Below are positions 26,864-36,930 of a stretch of DNA of 64,000 bases, in pieces. Position 1 is the stretch's first letter; each line of letters opens with the position of its first letter. The stretch covers positions 458,004 through 522,003 of the forward strand of contig NZ_JAKZLB010000004.1 in NCBI RefSeq assembly GCF_022808865.1. Direction: 5' to 3'. The position numbers were made by a program, and so were the translations under genes. The DNA is from Geothrix oryzisoli (GTDB lineage: Bacteria > Acidobacteriota > Holophagae > Holophagales > Holophagaceae). The notes beneath the pieces are model-generated. The model saw only the letters and a list, made by a program, of their open reading frames with translations. It had not been told where the DNA came from and did not search any database.

Positions 26864-27137
26864 GGCCTGTTTTCAAAGTGGAGGCGAGCCGCGACACCGC
26901 CCAGCCGCGCTCATGGCAAGGCGGCGGCCGAAGGGCGATGCGGGACATCGTTCGAGGCCGTCAACGTAGCCAGGGGTGCGGCTGGGCGGCGTCCCGGAGG
27001 GCAAGGGGCGGCGCCCGGCGCGATGCTGCGTCAAGCTCCTCACCGATAGTGCCGCTATCGCCTTCGTCGCTTTCCTTGCCTCGCTTGGGCGGCGCCCCTT
27101 GCGCGGCCACACCCCACTTTGAAAACAGGCCCTAGGG
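26858..27137. mobile_element. MITE-like non-autonomous element
   Basis: Two perfect 24-bp inverted repeats (26858-26881 and 27114-27137) bound a 280-bp segment. Inside the CTAG at each end, the termini read GGGCCTGTTTTCAAAGTG. CTAG could be the duplicated target, a tetranucleotide compatible with the YTAR preference of IS5-type transposons. No ORF for a transposase is present between the repeats. Both flanking convergent genes end with TAG codons located in the repeats. Confidence 0.65.
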
Positions 27138-28085
27138 CCGCCCGGCCGGCTCCCCCTTGGCCCGCAGCCAGGGCGGCACGGTGGTGGCGCCGGTTTCGTG
27201 GCGGTAGAAGGCGGCGGTGATCTCGGCGCCCAGCAACAGGATGGCGCAGCTGTAGTAGAGGAAGGTCAGGCCCGCCACGATGCCCAGCAGGGAGCCGTAC
27301 ATGATGCCCCAGGTCATGGTGTGCCGGAGGTAGACGCCGAAGCCCCACTTGGCCAGCCACCAGAGGGCGGTGGAGATGCCCGCGCCCAGGAAGGCGTGCC
27401 GGAACTTCACGTGCAGGCGGGGCAGGTGCTGGAGCACCACGGTCACCACCACCAGGCCCACGAGGGGTGCCAGATACGGCAGGAAATCCGTCTGCTTCGG
27501 CAGGAACTTCCGCAAGGCTCCGCCCAGGAGGATGGCGAGGAAGATCACCACGGTCAGGAGGCCCACCACCAGGAAGGCCACCTGGCGCAGCAGGTGGTTC
27601 TTGCGGGTCTGCCGGTGCTTCTTGATGCGCAGGCCGAAGACGTGGGCCAGGCTGGTGTCCAGCTGGCTGATGCCCCAGTAGCTGCCGAAGAGCAGCACGA
27701 TCCAGGACAGCCCCATGCCGCCGATCTTCTGGCTGTTCGCCACGGCGTCGTAGACGAATTCCTTGGGCAGGTAGGGCACGATCTCCTGCAGGGTCTTCAG
27801 CGTGCCCGGCCCGTAGGCCCGGCTGCCCAGGATGGCGCCCAGGAGCTTGAAGAGCAGGGTGGACAGCGGCACCAGGCTGACGATCAACCAGAAGCTGAGC
27901 CCGGCGGCATAGCTCAGGCAATCATCCTTGTGGTACTTGCCGAGCACCTCCACGGTGAAGGCCCCGGCCCGGCCCAGGGGCGGCACGGTCCGGGCGAGCT
28001 CGCGCCACAACGCCGTCGCCAGCCGCCCGATCCGCTCCAGGGTGGCGATCACCGTCGCCCAGAGACCCAGGACCTGCTCGACCAC
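27132..28085 (-). CDS. YihY/BrkB-family inner membrane protein
   Basis: The 317-residue protein has about six hydrophobic helices and the family signatures KDDCLSYAAGLSFWLIVSLVP (about 53-73), WGISQLDTSLAHVFG (about 137-151) and GSLLGIVAGLTFLYYSCAILLLGAE (about 263-287). Family members were once proposed to be RNase BN; the true role is uncertain. It is preceded by a 66-codon membrane protein gene, 8 bp away. Its stop codon lies in the right repeat of the MITE-like element. Confidence 0.9.
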   Translation of the reverse strand: MVEQVLGLWATVIATLERIGRLATALWRELARTVPPLGRAGAFTVEVLGKYHKDDCLSYAAGLSFWLIVSLVPLSTLLFKLLGAILGSRAYGPGTLKTLQEIVPYLPKEFVYDAVANSQKIGGMGLSWIVLLFGSYWGISQLDTSLAHVFGLRIKKHRQTRKNHLLRQVAFLVVGLLTVVIFLAILLGGALRKFLPKQTDFLPYLAPLVGLVVVTVVLQHLPRLHVKFRHAFLGAGISTALWWLAKWGFGVYLRHTMTWGIMYGSLLGIVAGLTFLYYSCAILLLGAEITAAFYRHETGATTVPPWLRAKGEPAGRP

Positions 28086-28093
28086 GGCGGCTC

Positions 28094-28294
28094 CTAGAAG
28101 CGGACGGGATGCCGGGGCAGCAGGTACATCAGCCAGGCCAGCGCCAGACCGATGCCGATGAGCCCGGCCGCATGCTTGAGGATCGAGGCCCGCGTCCGCT
28201 CCGGCCGCGTCGTGGGATGCAGGAGCCCCAACACCAGGGAGATGCCGAGCCCCATGACGACGAAGTGGATGACGTGGCTGGAGAGAAAGCGCAT
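28094..28294 (-). CDS. Small two-helix membrane protein
   Basis: The 66-residue protein has hydrophobic segments at about residues 8-25 and 44-60 separated by a basic loop (PTTRPERTRASILKH). No family is recognised. It is directly upstream of the YihY-like gene (8-bp gap), so both are probably one transcript. A run of heptamer repeats lies just before its start. Confidence 0.7.
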   Translation of the reverse strand: MRFLSSHVIHFVVMGLGISLVLGLLHPTTRPERTRASILKHAAGLIGIGLALAWLMYLLPRHPVRF

Positions 28295-28301
28295 GGGAAT
28301 A

Positions 28302-28350
28302 GGCTATCAGCTGTCAGCTGTCAGCTGTCGGCTACTGATGGCTGAGGGCT
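28302..28350. repeat. GCT(A/G)TCA heptamer tandem repeat
   Basis: From 28303 the sequence reads GCTATCA, GCTGTCA, GCTGTCA, GCTGTCG and then degenerates into GGCTGA-type units. The unit GCTATCA is the reverse complement of the TGATAGC unit at 48298-48332, so the same repeat family occurs twice in the window. Confidence 0.7.
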
Positions 28351-28358
28351 GATGGCTC

Positions 28359-30791
28359 CTACTGCGTGGCCGGATTCTCGCGGGCGGGATTGGCCGCCTG
28401 TGAGCCCACCCCCTCTGGGCCCAGGGGCTGGGGCATGCGGGTGAGGGCCAGCTGGATGACCTCGTCCATGTGGCTCACGAGGTGGATGCTGAGCTGCTCG
28501 CGGATCTCGGCGGGGATCTCCTCCAGGTGGCGGGCATTCTCGCTGGGGATGAGCACGGCCTTGCGGCCCTGGCGGTGGGCGGCCAGGAGCTTCTCCTTGA
28601 GGCCGCCGATGGGCAGCACCCGGCCCCGCAGGGTCAGCTCGCCGGTCATGGCCAGGTCGGCCCGGGCGGGAATGCCCGTCAGCACGGAGATGAGGGCCGT
28701 GGCCAGGGTGATCCCGGCGCTGGGGCCGTCCTTGGGGATGGCGCCCTCGGGCACATGGACGTGGAGATCCACCGTGTCCAGGAAGTCGCGCTTCAGGCCC
28801 AGGCGCTCGGCCCGGGCCCGGACGTAGCTGAGGGCCAGGTTGGCGCTCTCCTGCATGACCTCGCCCAGCTTGCCGGTGAGCTTGAGGACGCCCTTGCCGG
28901 GCAGCACGGCGGCCTCGATGGTCAGCAGGTCGCCGCCGGTGGGGGTCCAGGCCAGGCCGTTCACCAGCCCCGGCGGGGCGGTGTCCTCGGCGCGGGTCTC
29001 CAGGAACTTCTCGGGACCGAGCAGCTTCGGCACCCGGTCGGCGGTGATGACCGGATCGAAGGCCTCGCCCGCCGCATCGGACAGGTGGGGCTGGAGCGTA
29101 TGCCGGGCCAGCTTGCGGAGGATGTTCGCGATCTCCCGCTCCAGCTGGCGCACGCCGGCCTCGCGGGTGTAGTCCTGCACGAGCTTCTCCAGGGCCGCGG
29201 GCTCGAAATGCACGCCCAGCTCCTTCATGCCGTGGCCCTCCAGGGCCCGGGGCAGCAGGTGCTGCTCGGCGATGGCCAGCTTCTCCTTGGTGGTGTAGCC
29301 GGAGAGTTCCAGCACCTCCAGGCGGTCATCCAGCGGCTCGGGGATCTGGTGCCGGACGTTGGCCGTGGCCAGGAAGAGCACCTGGCTGAGGTCGAAGCCC
29401 ACGTCCAGGTAGTGGTCCTGGAAGCTGGCGTTCTGCTCGGGGTCGAGCACCTCCAGCAGGGCGCTGCTGGGGTCGCCGCGGAAGTCCGAGGCCATCTTGT
29501 CGATCTCGTCCAGCAGCATGAGCGGGTTGCGGACCTTGGCCTTCTTCATGAGCGCGATGATGCGGCCGGGCATGGAGCCGATGTAGGTGCGGCGGTGGCC
29601 GCGGATCTCCGCCTCGTCGCGCACACCGCCCAGGGAGAGCCGCACGAAGGGCCGGTTCAGGGCCCGGGCGATGCTGCGGGCCAGGGAGGTCTTGCCGACG
29701 CCGGGGGGGCCCACCAGGCAGAGGATGGGGCCGCGGAGGGGGGGGCGGGCGCCTGCCTCCCCGTTCCCGCCGTTCTGCAGCCGCGCCATGACGGCCAGGT
29801 GCTCCAGGATGCGGGCCTTGATCTTGTCGAGGCCGGAGTGGTCCTCGTCCAGCACCCGCTCGGCCTCCATGAGGTCCAGGCGCTCGTCGGCCATGGCCGT
29901 CCAGGGCAGGGCCAGCAGCCAGTCCAGGTAGGTGCGGCTCACGGTGGCCTCGGCGCTCTGGGGCGGCATGGCCTCCAGGCGCTCCAGCTCCTCCAGGGCC
30001 TTGGCCTTGGCCTCGGTGCTCATGCCGGCGGCCTCGATCTGGTCCTTGAGCCGGGCGAACTCGTCCTTCTCCTCCTTCTTGCCCAGTTCCTGCTGGATGA
30101 CGCGCATCTTCTCGTTCAGCACGTACTGCTTGTGGTCCTGGTCCAGGCGCTGGCGCGTCTTCTCGTCCAGGGTGCGGTCCACCTCCGAGCGGGCGGCATC
30201 CAGCTGCAGCAGGCGCATGAGCGCTTCGAGCCGGGGCTCGATCTCCAGCTGCTCGAGGATCTCCTGCTTCTGCTTCACCTCGGCGGGCACCAGGCCGGCC
30301 ACGGTGTCGATGGCCTTGCCCAGGGGCAGCTCCCGGATCTGGTCCAGGCTGAGGAGCCGCGAGGCATCGGAGTTGCGGCCCAGGAAGGTCTCCACCGCCT
30401 GGTGGAAGGGCTGGAGGGATTCCGGGGCCGGCTGGGTGGGCTCGGCCAGCAGGTAGGCCTCGGCCTGGATGACCTCGCCGCTGTCGTCGTAGCGGCGCAG
30501 GCTCACCCGGGCGATGCCCTTCACGCCCACCTTGTAGTAGTCCTTGGGCAGGGCGATGACGGATTCCACCAGGGCCAGGGTGCCGATGGCGAACAGGTCG
30601 TCCTGGCCCGGCGCCTCCACCTTGGCATCCTTCTGCGTGAGCATCAGCAGGTGGTCGCCGGCCTTGATGGCCAGCTCCAGCGTGCGCACCGACGCCGCGC
30701 GACCCACCACGAAGGGCACCCGCGCACCGGGGAAGAGCACCATGTCCCGGATGGGGATGGCCGGCAGGGTCAGGGTCTTGGGAACAGCCAT
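28359..30791 (-). CDS. lon: ATP-dependent protease Lon
   Basis: The 810-residue protein has the Lon N-terminal substrate domain (about 8-205), a coiled-coil linker, an AAA+ module with [15 protein letters not shown] (Walker A, about 358-372) and MLLDEIDKM (Walker B), and the protease domain with catalytic Ser in [15 protein letters not shown] (about 685) and Lys in [14 protein letters not shown] (about 728). It degrades misfolded and regulatory proteins in the cytoplasm. It lies 13 bp downstream of clpX, so protein-quality-control genes are clustered here. Confidence 0.97.
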   Translation of the reverse strand: MAVPKTLTLPAIPIRDMVLFPGARVPFVVGRAASVRTLELAIKAGDHLLMLTQKDAKVEAPGQDDLFAIGTLALVESVIALPKDYYKVGVKGIARVSLRRYDDSGEVIQAEAYLLAEPTQPAPESLQPFHQAVETFLGRNSDASRLLSLDQIRELPLGKAIDTVAGLVPAEVKQKQEILEQLEIEPRLEALMRLLQLDAARSEVDRTLDEKTRQRLDQDHKQYVLNEKMRVIQQELGKKEEKDEFARLKDQIEAAGMSTEAKAKALEELERLEAMPPQSAEATVSRTYLDWLLALPWTAMADERLDLMEAERVLDEDHSGLDKIKARILEHLAVMARLQNGGNGEAGARPPLRGPILCLVGPPGVGKTSLARSIARALNRPFVRLSLGGVRDEAEIRGHRRTYIGSMPGRIIALMKKAKVRNPLMLLDEIDKMASDFRGDPSSALLEVLDPEQNASFQDHYLDVGFDLSQVLFLATANVRHQIPEPLDDRLEVLELSGYTTKEKLAIAEQHLLPRALEGHGMKELGVHFEPAALEKLVQDYTREAGVRQLEREIANILRKLARHTLQPHLSDAAGEAFDPVITADRVPKLLGPEKFLETRAEDTAPPGLVNGLAWTPTGGDLLTIEAAVLPGKGVLKLTGKLGEVMQESANLALSYVRARAERLGLKRDFLDTVDLHVHVPEGAIPKDGPSAGITLATALISVLTGIPARADLAMTGELTLRGRVLPIGGLKEKLLAAHRQGRKAVLIPSENARHLEEIPAEIREQLSIHLVSHMDEVIQLALTRMPQPLGPEGVGSQAANPARENPATQ

Positions 30792-30804
30792 GGCCTTCGC
30801 GCGC

Positions 30805-32049
30805 TCAGCCCGCGGCGGAGATGGGCTGGGAGGGCAGCCCCAGCACTTCTTCCACCTTCTGCCGGGTGATGCGCAGGGACTCGCGGGAGGTGCGCTTGTC
30901 CGAGGGCAGCTCGTACATGGGCTCCAGCAGGATCTGCTCCACCAGGCTGCGCAGGCCGCGGGCGCCCAGCTTGCGGGTGAGCGCCTGCTCGGCGATGGCG
31001 TCGATGGCGCCGTCCTCGAAGGTCAGGTCCACGTCGTCCATGTCGAAGAGCTTCACGAACTGCTTGGTGATGGCGTTCTTGGGCTGGGTGAGGATGGCCA
31101 CCAGGGCCTCGCGGTCCAGCGGGGTGAGGCCCGCCACCACGGGCAGGCGGCCCACCAGCTCGGGGATGAGGCCGAACTTGATGATGTCCTCGGGCTCCAC
31201 CAGGCGGAGCAGGTTCTCCTTGTCCTCCTTCGAGGAGGGCGTGGAGCCGAAGCCCACGGCCTTGGCGCGGATGCGCTGCTTGATGATGTCCTCGATGCCC
31301 ACGAAGGCGCCGCCGCAGATGAACAGGATGTTGCTGGTGTCCAGCTGGATGAACTCCTGGTGCGGATGCTTGCGTCCGCCCTGGGGCGGCACGTTGGCGA
31401 CAGTGCCCTCCACCAGCTTCAGCAGGGCCTGCTGCACGCCCTCGCCGCTCACATCGCGGGTGATGCTGGGGTTCTCGCTCTTGCGGCCCACCTTGTCGAT
31501 CTCGTCGATGAAGACGATGCCGCGCTGGGCCCGCTCCACATCGTAGTTGGCGGCCTGGAGCAGCTTGGTGAGGATGTTCTCCACGTCCTCGCCCACGTAG
31601 CCGGCTTCCGTCAGCGTGGTGGCGTCGGCCATGGCCAGGGGCACGTCCAGGAAGCGGGCCAGGGTCTGGGCCAGCAGGGTCTTGCCGGTGCCCGTGGGGC
31701 CCAGCAGCAGGATGTTGCTCTTGGACAGCTCGACTTCGGGGCCGCCCAGGGCCTTCCGGGGCGTGACGATGCGCTTGTAGTGGTTGTAGACCGCCACGCT
31801 CAGGCGCTTCTTGGCGGACTCCTGGCCGATGACGTAGTCATCCAGGAAGCCCTTGATCTCCTTGGGGCGGCTGAGCCGGGCGTCGGGCTTGCCCAGGGGC
31901 TTGCCCTGGCGGCTCATGCGCAGCTGGAGCTGGCCCGCCTCCAGGCACTCGTTGCAGATGAACGCCTCCGGCCCCGCCAGGAGCTGCTCCACCTCGTGGG
32001 GCTCCTTGCCGCAGAAGGAGCATTTCTGCTCGCGCTTGTACTTGTTCAT
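30805..32049 (-). CDS. clpX: ClpXP unfoldase subunit ClpX
   Basis: The 414-residue AAA+ unfoldase has the N-terminal zinc-binding domain ([11 protein letters not shown] with CNEC, residues 10-35), Walker [16 protein letters not shown] (about 111-125), Walker [15 protein letters not shown] (about 175-188) and the RARG-type pore region. It unfolds substrates for ClpP, which is not in this window. Downstream is lon and upstream is greA, with a 25-bp gap. Confidence 0.97.
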   Translation of the reverse strand: MNKYKREQKCSFCGKEPHEVEQLLAGPEAFICNECLEAGQLQLRMSRQGKPLGKPDARLSRPKEIKGFLDDYVIGQESAKKRLSVAVYNHYKRIVTPRKALGGPEVELSKSNILLLGPTGTGKTLLAQTLARFLDVPLAMADATTLTEAGYVGEDVENILTKLLQAANYDVERAQRGIVFIDEIDKVGRKSENPSITRDVSGEGVQQALLKLVEGTVANVPPQGGRKHPHQEFIQLDTSNILFICGGAFVGIEDIIKQRIRAKAVGFGSTPSSKEDKENLLRLVEPEDIIKFGLIPELVGRLPVVAGLTPLDREALVAILTQPKNAITKQFVKLFDMDDVDLTFEDGAIDAIAEQALTRKLGARGLRSLVEQILLEPMYELPSDKRTSRESLRITRQKVEEVLGLPSQPISAAG

Positions 32050-32074
32050 TTTCGCTCCCGCGACCGGTGCGGAC

Positions 32075-32545
32075 TTAGGCTACATCGTGAATGGTCTTCA
32101 GTTCCAGAATCTCGAAGCGCCGGATGCCCGCGGGGATCTGGACCCGCACCTCGTTGCCCTCCTCCTGGCCCACCAGCGCCATGCCGATGGGGGAGCTGAT
32201 GCTGAGATGCTGGGGGTGGCCATCGAGTTCCTCGGGGAGCACCAGCTTGAAGGTGAACTCCTCTTCGGAATCCAGGTCCAGGATGGTGACTTTGGAGCCG
32301 TAGGCGGCCCGGGTCTTGGGCAGCCGGCTGATGTCCAGGCTGGCCACTTCCGAGATGCGCTTCTCGAGGGTCACCAGCTTGTTCTGGAACATGTCCCGCT
32401 TGGCGAGGGCCTGTTCGTATTCGGCGTTCTCGGACAGGTCGCCCTGGCCGGCGGCCCGGGCGATCTCCTGGGGGATGTCCACCAGAAGGGCCTGTTTGAC
32501 GGTCTTGAGTTCCTGTTCGAGCTTCGCAAGCACGTGCTTGGGCAT
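32075..32545 (-). CDS. greA: Transcription elongation factor GreA
   Basis: The 156-residue protein has the N-terminal coiled coil, including the tip motif [12 protein letters not shown] (34-45) with the acidic residues that stimulate RNA polymerase cleavage of backtracked RNA. It also has a C-terminal FKBP-like domain ending in [16 protein letters not shown] (about 118-133). Length matches the family (about 158). It is transcribed with clpX and lon. Confidence 0.96.
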   Translation of the reverse strand: MPKHVLAKLEQELKTVKQALLVDIPQEIARAAGQGDLSENAEYEQALAKRDMFQNKLVTLEKRISEVASLDISRLPKTRAAYGSKVTILDLDSEEEFTFKLVLPEELDGHPQHLSISSPIGMALVGQEEGNEVRVQIPAGIRRFEILELKTIHDVA

Positions 32546-32596
32546 GGGGCTGTCCTGGAAAGGGGGGTCAAAAAAAGGCGGGCCGAAAGGGCCCGG

Positions 32597-33565
32597 TCAG
32601 GCAAGGGGTGGTTGGATCGATTCTACCCACTCCGGGGGGGGAAGCGATGCCGGGAGGGGGTGCCCCTCCCCCGGCCGGGTCTTGAAGCGGCGGTGCATCC
32701 AGAACCACCAGCGGGGATCCTTCCGGATCTGGGCCTCGATGCGGGCGGTCATGAGCTGGGTGGCCACCCAGGCATCCCGGGCCGCGTCCCCGGTGGCCGG
32801 CACCCGGAAGGCGGGCTCGAAGCGCACCGTGGTGGTGCCGTCGGGATTGGGCCAGCTGAAGACCGGCAGGACGGGCAGGTCGTACCGGGCGGCCAGGCTG
32901 CCGGCCGTGGAGAAGGTGGAGGCCCACTGGCCCAGGAACCGCACGAACACGCCGCTGGTGAGGGCGTCCTGGTCCAGCAGGAAGCCCACGCCCCGCCCCG
33001 CCTTGAGGGCCTTCAGCGTGTCGCGCATGGCGCCGTCCTTGAGGATCACCCGGTTGCCGAACCGGGTGCGGAAACCCAGGGAGATGGGCTCCAGCAGCGG
33101 GTTGTCCAGTTCCCGCCCGATGGCGTCAATGGTACGGCCGTGGCGGCTCTGGGCCAGGGCGACGGCCTCCCAGTTGCCGTAGTGGCCTGTGAGCTGGATG
33201 AAGCCCTTGCCCGCGGCCTGGACGGCGTCGAAGTGTTCCAGACCCTCGACTTTGATCCACCGGTCCAGTTCCTCCGGCGTGGCATGGCGCAGGCGCAGGA
33301 GGCTGACGAAGAGCGACCCGAAGTGCCGGAAGCAGCCGCGGGCCATGGCCCGGGTCTCGGCCTCGGACAGGCCCAGGTCCGCAAAGCGCAGGTTCTCCCG
33401 GACGATGCGGCGGTGCCGGGGATCCACCAGGTAGAACAGCGACCCGGCGCCCTCACCCAGGGCCTGGACCGTGGTCCAGGGCAGGCGGCCGAGAACCCCG
33501 TCCAGCAGTCGGAACAGACCGTACTCGAGGCGGTGCCGGAGGCTCGGGGAGGGGGTGGCGGTCAA
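32597..33565 (-). CDS. Lauroyl/myristoyl (LpxL/HtrB-like) lysophospholipid acyltransferase
   Basis: The 322-residue protein has the LpxL/HtrB layout. A short N-terminal hydrophobic/amphipathic segment is followed by RENLRFADLGLSE near 59-71, and the acyltransferase motif is LTGHYGNWEAV (about 126-136, HX4E form). GRGVGFLLDQDAL near 190 comes next. LpxL-type enzymes add secondary acyl chains to lipid A at the inner membrane, so the host probably makes a lipid A-like molecule. A family 9 glycosyltransferase gene follows upstream, consistent with an envelope lipopolysaccharide context. Confidence 0.88.
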   Translation of the reverse strand: MTATPSPSLRHRLEYGLFRLLDGVLGRLPWTTVQALGEGAGSLFYLVDPRHRRIVRENLRFADLGLSEAETRAMARGCFRHFGSLFVSLLRLRHATPEELDRWIKVEGLEHFDAVQAAGKGFIQLTGHYGNWEAVALAQSRHGRTIDAIGRELDNPLLEPISLGFRTRFGNRVILKDGAMRDTLKALKAGRGVGFLLDQDALTSGVFVRFLGQWASTFSTAGSLAARYDLPVLPVFSWPNPDGTTTVRFEPAFRVPATGDAARDAWVATQLMTARIEAQIRKDPRWWFWMHRRFKTRPGEGHPLPASLPPPEWVESIQPPLA

Positions 33566-33632
33566 GTCGGCCCTAAAAAAAGGGGCGCCTCGGAGAACGA
33601 GGCGCGGAAAACCAGTCTAGCAGCAACCCGGC

Positions 33633-34754
33633 TCAGGATTCTTTCACGAGCATTTCCAGCAGTTCCAGAACCCTGACGGGGGAAATGCGGTGGGCGCTGG
33701 AGCCGTGGGTGGGGAAGCCGGCCGGAACCTCGGCATCGCAGTCCACGTCCGGCCCCCGCAATGGCAGGGCCCGGGGCCCGATGGGGTTCACCCACACTTC
33801 GGGGCTGGGCCCGAAGAGGGTGACCGTGGGCCGGCCCGTGGCGGCGGCGGTGTGGGCCAGGCCCGTGTCGATGGCCACATTGCCCCAGGCCGCAGCCTGG
33901 ATGGCGCAGGCTTCCGGCAGGGTCGTCTTCCCCGCCAGGTTGATGGCTCCGGGCACCGCCCCGGCCAGGGCCGCGCCCAGGGCCGCCTCGTCGGGCCCGC
34001 CCAGGAGCACCGGACGGATGTCCAGGCCCTGGAGCAGCCGCATGAGCTCCGGCCAGGTGCGGTCTTCCGGGAACCAGCGCTTGCCGAAGCCCCGCGTGCC
34101 GAAGGCCAGGGTGGCATAGGGCTCGTCGGCCCAGCCCTCGGCCCGCAGCTTGTCCGGTCCCTGGTGGCCGCCCAGGAGGGCCGGCGTGAGGGGCAGCCAG
34201 AGGGCCCGGTCGTCCCCGGAGAGGGCTTCGAGCAGGGGCTGGATGCGGGTGGCGATGTGGAGGGGCAGGTTCCGGTAGCGGATGCTGTGGTGGTAGAGCA
34301 GGCGCAGGTGGTTGTCGGCGATGCCGGCGCGGAGCGGCACCCGGCTCAGCCAGGCGGCGAAGGGCAGCCGGGCGCTCTGGGAGAGGTTCAGGAAGGCTGC
34401 GGGCGGGCGCTTCCGCCAGCCCCGCACCAGGGCCCAGGGATCGGGCTTGGCCGCGCCGCCGCCCTCGATGTGGGCCTCGGCGATGAAGGCCGGGTCGGCC
34501 TCGGCCAGCAGGGCCGCGCCGATGTGGTGGCCCACGGCGATCCATTTCAGGGAGACGCCCCGCTCCGCCGCCACGGCATTCCAGTGGTGCTGGAGGGTGC
34601 GCAGGAAGGGCAGCGTCATCACCACGTCGCCCAGCTGCCTCGGGAAGCGGATCCACACTTCTGGGGCCGCGCCGCCGGCCAGGGCCCGGTCGAAGCGGGC
34701 CAGGGCCGGGTGGCGGGCGGCAGCGCTCCCGGCGCCCCCCGGGCCGGCGCTCAT
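33633..34754 (-). CDS. Heptosyltransferase-like glycosyltransferase (family GT9)
   Basis: The 373-residue protein shows the GT9 pattern. RFPRQLGDVVMTLPFLRTL (about 39-57) is the N-terminal acceptor side, GTRGFGKRWFPEDRTWPEL (about 216-234) and LLGGPDEAALG (about 249-259) form the donor side, and DTGLAHTAAATGRPTVTLFGPS (about 291-312) is the ADP-heptose-binding signature. It probably adds a heptose or similar sugar to lipopolysaccharide core. The start at 34754 overlaps the arginine deiminase stop by four bases. Confidence 0.9.
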   Translation of the reverse strand: MSAGPGGAGSAAARHPALARFDRALAGGAAPEVWIRFPRQLGDVVMTLPFLRTLQHHWNAVAAERGVSLKWIAVGHHIGAALLAEADPAFIAEAHIEGGGAAKPDPWALVRGWRKRPPAAFLNLSQSARLPFAAWLSRVPLRAGIADNHLRLLYHHSIRYRNLPLHIATRIQPLLEALSGDDRALWLPLTPALLGGHQGPDKLRAEGWADEPYATLAFGTRGFGKRWFPEDRTWPELMRLLQGLDIRPVLLGGPDEAALGAALAGAVPGAINLAGKTTLPEACAIQAAAWGNVAIDTGLAHTAAATGRPTVTLFGPSPEVWVNPIGPRALPLRGPDVDCDAEVPAGFPTHGSSAHRISPVRVLELLEMLVKES

Positions 34755-36052
34755 GCGCCCTCCCGGGCGAGGGGCATGGTCATGCAGCGCGGTCCACCCC
34801 GGGCGCGGCTCAGTTCGCTGGCCTCGATCTGGACGAGGTATTTCTTCCCGTCCAGCAGGTCCAGGGTGGGGTCCGCCAGGACTTCCCGGGCCGTGAGGGC
34901 GCGGTAGCCCGCCCGGTCCAGCGCCTCGGCGGTGGCGAGGTTGCGGCCGTAGCTGGTGATGACGCCCGGGGCCAGGCAGAAGGCGTTGGCGCCGTCCGTC
35001 CACTGCTCCCGCTGCTGGAGGATGGAGTCGTTCCCGCCGCAGAAGATGGGCTGCAGGTCGATGCCCACCCCCCTCAGCGCCTTCAGCAGGCTCGGGTGGG
35101 TGCTCATGCGCAGCTCGGGGTGGCGCAGGTCGATGCTGGTGACGTTCAGGAGCTCCCGGCTGCCTTCCACGAAATAGGGCGGGTAGACCAGGCACTCATC
35201 CTCGCTGGTGCGGGTGAAGATGGTGTCCAGGTGCATGGCGCTGCGCTTCTTGGGCATGAGCACCATGAGCAGGTGGTCGAAGCTGCTGTCGTCCTCGGCG
35301 CGGTGGGCGCGGAGGTTCTCGGCCAGCAGCTGGATGGCGTCGGTCTGGGTGCGCTCGGAGCAGCCCACCACCAGCACCTTGCGGCTCAGCACCAGGATGT
35401 CGCCGCCCTCCATGCTCACGGGGGCCTTGATCTCGCCCCGGATGAGGGGTGTCACCTGGTCGAACCACTTGTCGTGCTCGGTGTGGTGCCGGAGCCGCGG
35501 GTGGTGGCGGAAGACGTAGCTCAGGATCAGGGGCTCGCGCTCCCGGGCCCAGGTGGCCATGGAGTTCACGCTGTAGCCGTCGCCGATGACCGAGGCCGGG
35601 TCGCGCATGAACAGCAGGTTCGGGATGGGGCGCACGCGGTAGTCGAACTCCTCCTCCCAGTGCGTGTGGGCCGGCATGTCGTCCCAGGGCAGGCCCCCGA
35701 TGACGCTGCGGGCCACGTCCGCCGGAACCATGTCCCGCAGCAGGTTGCAGGTGTCGTCTGGCAGGCCCACCAGGCGCCGCAGGTCCTCGACGAAGGCCAG
35801 CTTCACGCCCTCGTCCTGCAGGGCCGCGATGAACAGGTCCTGGATGTCCAGCACCTCGTCGGCCACGCGGGCCAGCACCTGGCGGAACTGGGCGTGCTCC
35901 TGGCGGGCCAGGTCGCCGTAGAGGATGTCGTCGAAGAGCAGCTTCTCCATCATCCCCGGCACCATCAGGTCCACTTCGGGGCCGGGGTTGTGGACCACCA
36001 CCTGCCGGAGCCGGGCGGTCTCGGAAAACACGGAGAGTTGGATGGGTTGCAT
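34751..36052 (-). CDS. arcA: Arginine deiminase
   Basis: The 433-residue enzyme hydrolyses arginine to citrulline and ammonia. The guanidino-group chemistry is supported by the catalytic Cys423 in GPRCMTMPL near the C-terminus, the His in [11 protein letters not shown] (about 270) and the aspartates in [10 protein letters not shown] and RDPAS. arcB, arcC and the arginine/ornithine antiporter are not next to it, so the rest of the pathway lies elsewhere or citrulline has another fate. It is the first gene of a pair with the GT9 gene. The start at MQPIQLS was preferred over one 10 codons upstream. Confidence 0.95.
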   Translation of the reverse strand: MQPIQLSVFSETARLRQVVVHNPGPEVDLMVPGMMEKLLFDDILYGDLARQEHAQFRQVLARVADEVLDIQDLFIAALQDEGVKLAFVEDLRRLVGLPDDTCNLLRDMVPADVARSVIGGLPWDDMPAHTHWEEEFDYRVRPIPNLLFMRDPASVIGDGYSVNSMATWAREREPLILSYVFRHHPRLRHHTEHDKWFDQVTPLIRGEIKAPVSMEGGDILVLSRKVLVVGCSERTQTDAIQLLAENLRAHRAEDDSSFDHLLMVLMPKKRSAMHLDTIFTRTSEDECLVYPPYFVEGSRELLNVTSIDLRHPELRMSTHPSLLKALRGVGIDLQPIFCGGNDSILQQREQWTDGANAFCLAPGVITSYGRNLATAEALDRAGYRALTAREVLADPTLDLLDGKKYLVQIEASELSRARGGPRCMTMPLAREGA

Positions 36053-36135
36053 GCGGGGTCCTGAAACCCCGCAGATTAGCACGGAAGCCCTGTCCCATCT
36101 GCAACTGCATCGCTCAGTTGACCCGTGGGTTCGAT

Positions 36136-36160
36136 ATAGTTTACCGAATTGGTCGGATAT
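36136..36160. promoter_or_regulatory. IscR/Rrf2-like operator candidate upstream of peroxiredoxin
   Basis: This 25-bp site begins ATAGTTTACC and ends GGTCGGATAT. By my count it agrees at 21 of 25 positions with the IscR type 1 consensus as I remember it (ATA, YYGAC-type and GTCRR half-sites, TAT). It lies just upstream of the putative -35 box. No Rrf2-family gene is in the window, so the regulator would be elsewhere. Confidence 0.45.
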
Positions 36161-36165
36161 TTTCC

Positions 36166-36194
36166 TTGAACCCCGGAGGGCCCCGGCATAGCCT
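36166..36194 (+). promoter_or_regulatory. Candidate sigma-70 promoter of the peroxiredoxin gene
   Basis: TTGAAC at 36166-36171 and TAGCCT at 36189-36194 are separated by 17 bp. The -10 box is weak, which fits an activated promoter. The ribosome-binding site GGAGG lies at 36231-36235, just before the ATG. Confidence 0.4.
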
Positions 36195-36240
36195 GATTAT
36201 TCCCAACGAAACCCGGGGAATGACCCCTTCTGGAGGCTCC

Positions 36241-36822
36241 ATGGCCGCATTCGTCACTCAGCCCGCTCCCGACTTCAAGGCCGATGCCCTGGTCAACGGC
36301 GAGTTCAAGCAGATCTCGCTGTCCGACTACAAGGGCAAGAAGGTTGTCCTCTTCTTCTACCCCCTCGACTTCACCTTCGTCTGCCCCACCGAGATCCTGG
36401 CCTTCGCCGACGCCGCGAAGGAGTTCGAGGCCCGGAACACCCAGGTCATCGGGGTGAGCGTCGACTCCAAGTTCAGCCACCACGCCTGGGTCAACACCCC
36501 CCGCAAGGATGGCGGCATCCAGGGCGTGACCTTCCCCCTGGTCTCCGACCTGAACAAGACCATCGCCCAGGACTACAACGTGCTGCTGCCCGCCGGCATC
36601 GCCCTGCGCGGCCTGTTCATCATCAACACCGCCGGCATCCTCAAGCACATCACCGTGAACCACAACGACCTGGGCCGCAGCGTGGATGAGGTCCTGCGCC
36701 TCCTCGACGCCGTCGACTTCACCGAAGAGCACGGCGAAGTCTGCCCCGCCAACTGGCACAAGGGCCAGAAGGCGATGAAACCCACAACCGATGGGTTGAA
36801 GGCCTACGTCGCGTCCAAGTAG
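36241..36822 (+). CDS. Typical 2-Cys peroxiredoxin (AhpC/Prx1 type)
   Basis: The 193-residue protein reduces hydrogen peroxide and organic hydroperoxides. The peroxidatic Cys48 lies in [11 protein letters not shown] and the resolving Cys168 in HGEVCPANW, which fits the typical 2-Cys class. The GGLG-like segment ([13 protein letters not shown]) and the extended C-terminus also match. AhpF is not adjacent, so a thioredoxin or an AhpD-type partner could recycle it. The gene stands alone, is followed by a strong hairpin and has an IscR-like site upstream. Confidence 0.95.
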   Translation: MAAFVTQPAPDFKADALVNGEFKQISLSDYKGKKVVLFFYPLDFTFVCPTEILAFADAAKEFEARNTQVIGVSVDSKFSHHAWVNTPRKDGGIQGVTFPLVSDLNKTIAQDYNVLLPAGIALRGLFIINTAGILKHITVNHNDLGRSVDEVLRLLDAVDFTEEHGEVCPANWHKGQKAMKPTTDGLKAYVASK

Positions 36823-36838
36823 ACCGGAAGGGAATGCA

Positions 36839-36866
36839 CGAAGGGGGCGCCAAGGCGCCCCCTTCG
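36839..36866. terminator. Strong hairpin after the peroxiredoxin gene
   Basis: A perfect 13-bp stem, CGAAGGGGGCGCC at 36839-36851 and its complement at 36854-36866, closes a two-base loop. No U-run follows, but the position 17 bp after the stop codon and between convergent genes suggests transcription termination. Confidence 0.7.
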
Positions 36867-36930
36867 TGTACCCAGTGCCAGCAGGATGGCCTCCAAAGTC
36901 CGGCCGCTGGCCTGCACCTAGACCTGAGGT

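Noticed and set aside
36118..36140. TTGACC-TATAGT promoter for the peroxiredoxin gene
   Set aside because: The spacing is only 11 bp, too short for sigma-70. The pair at 36166-36194 is better.
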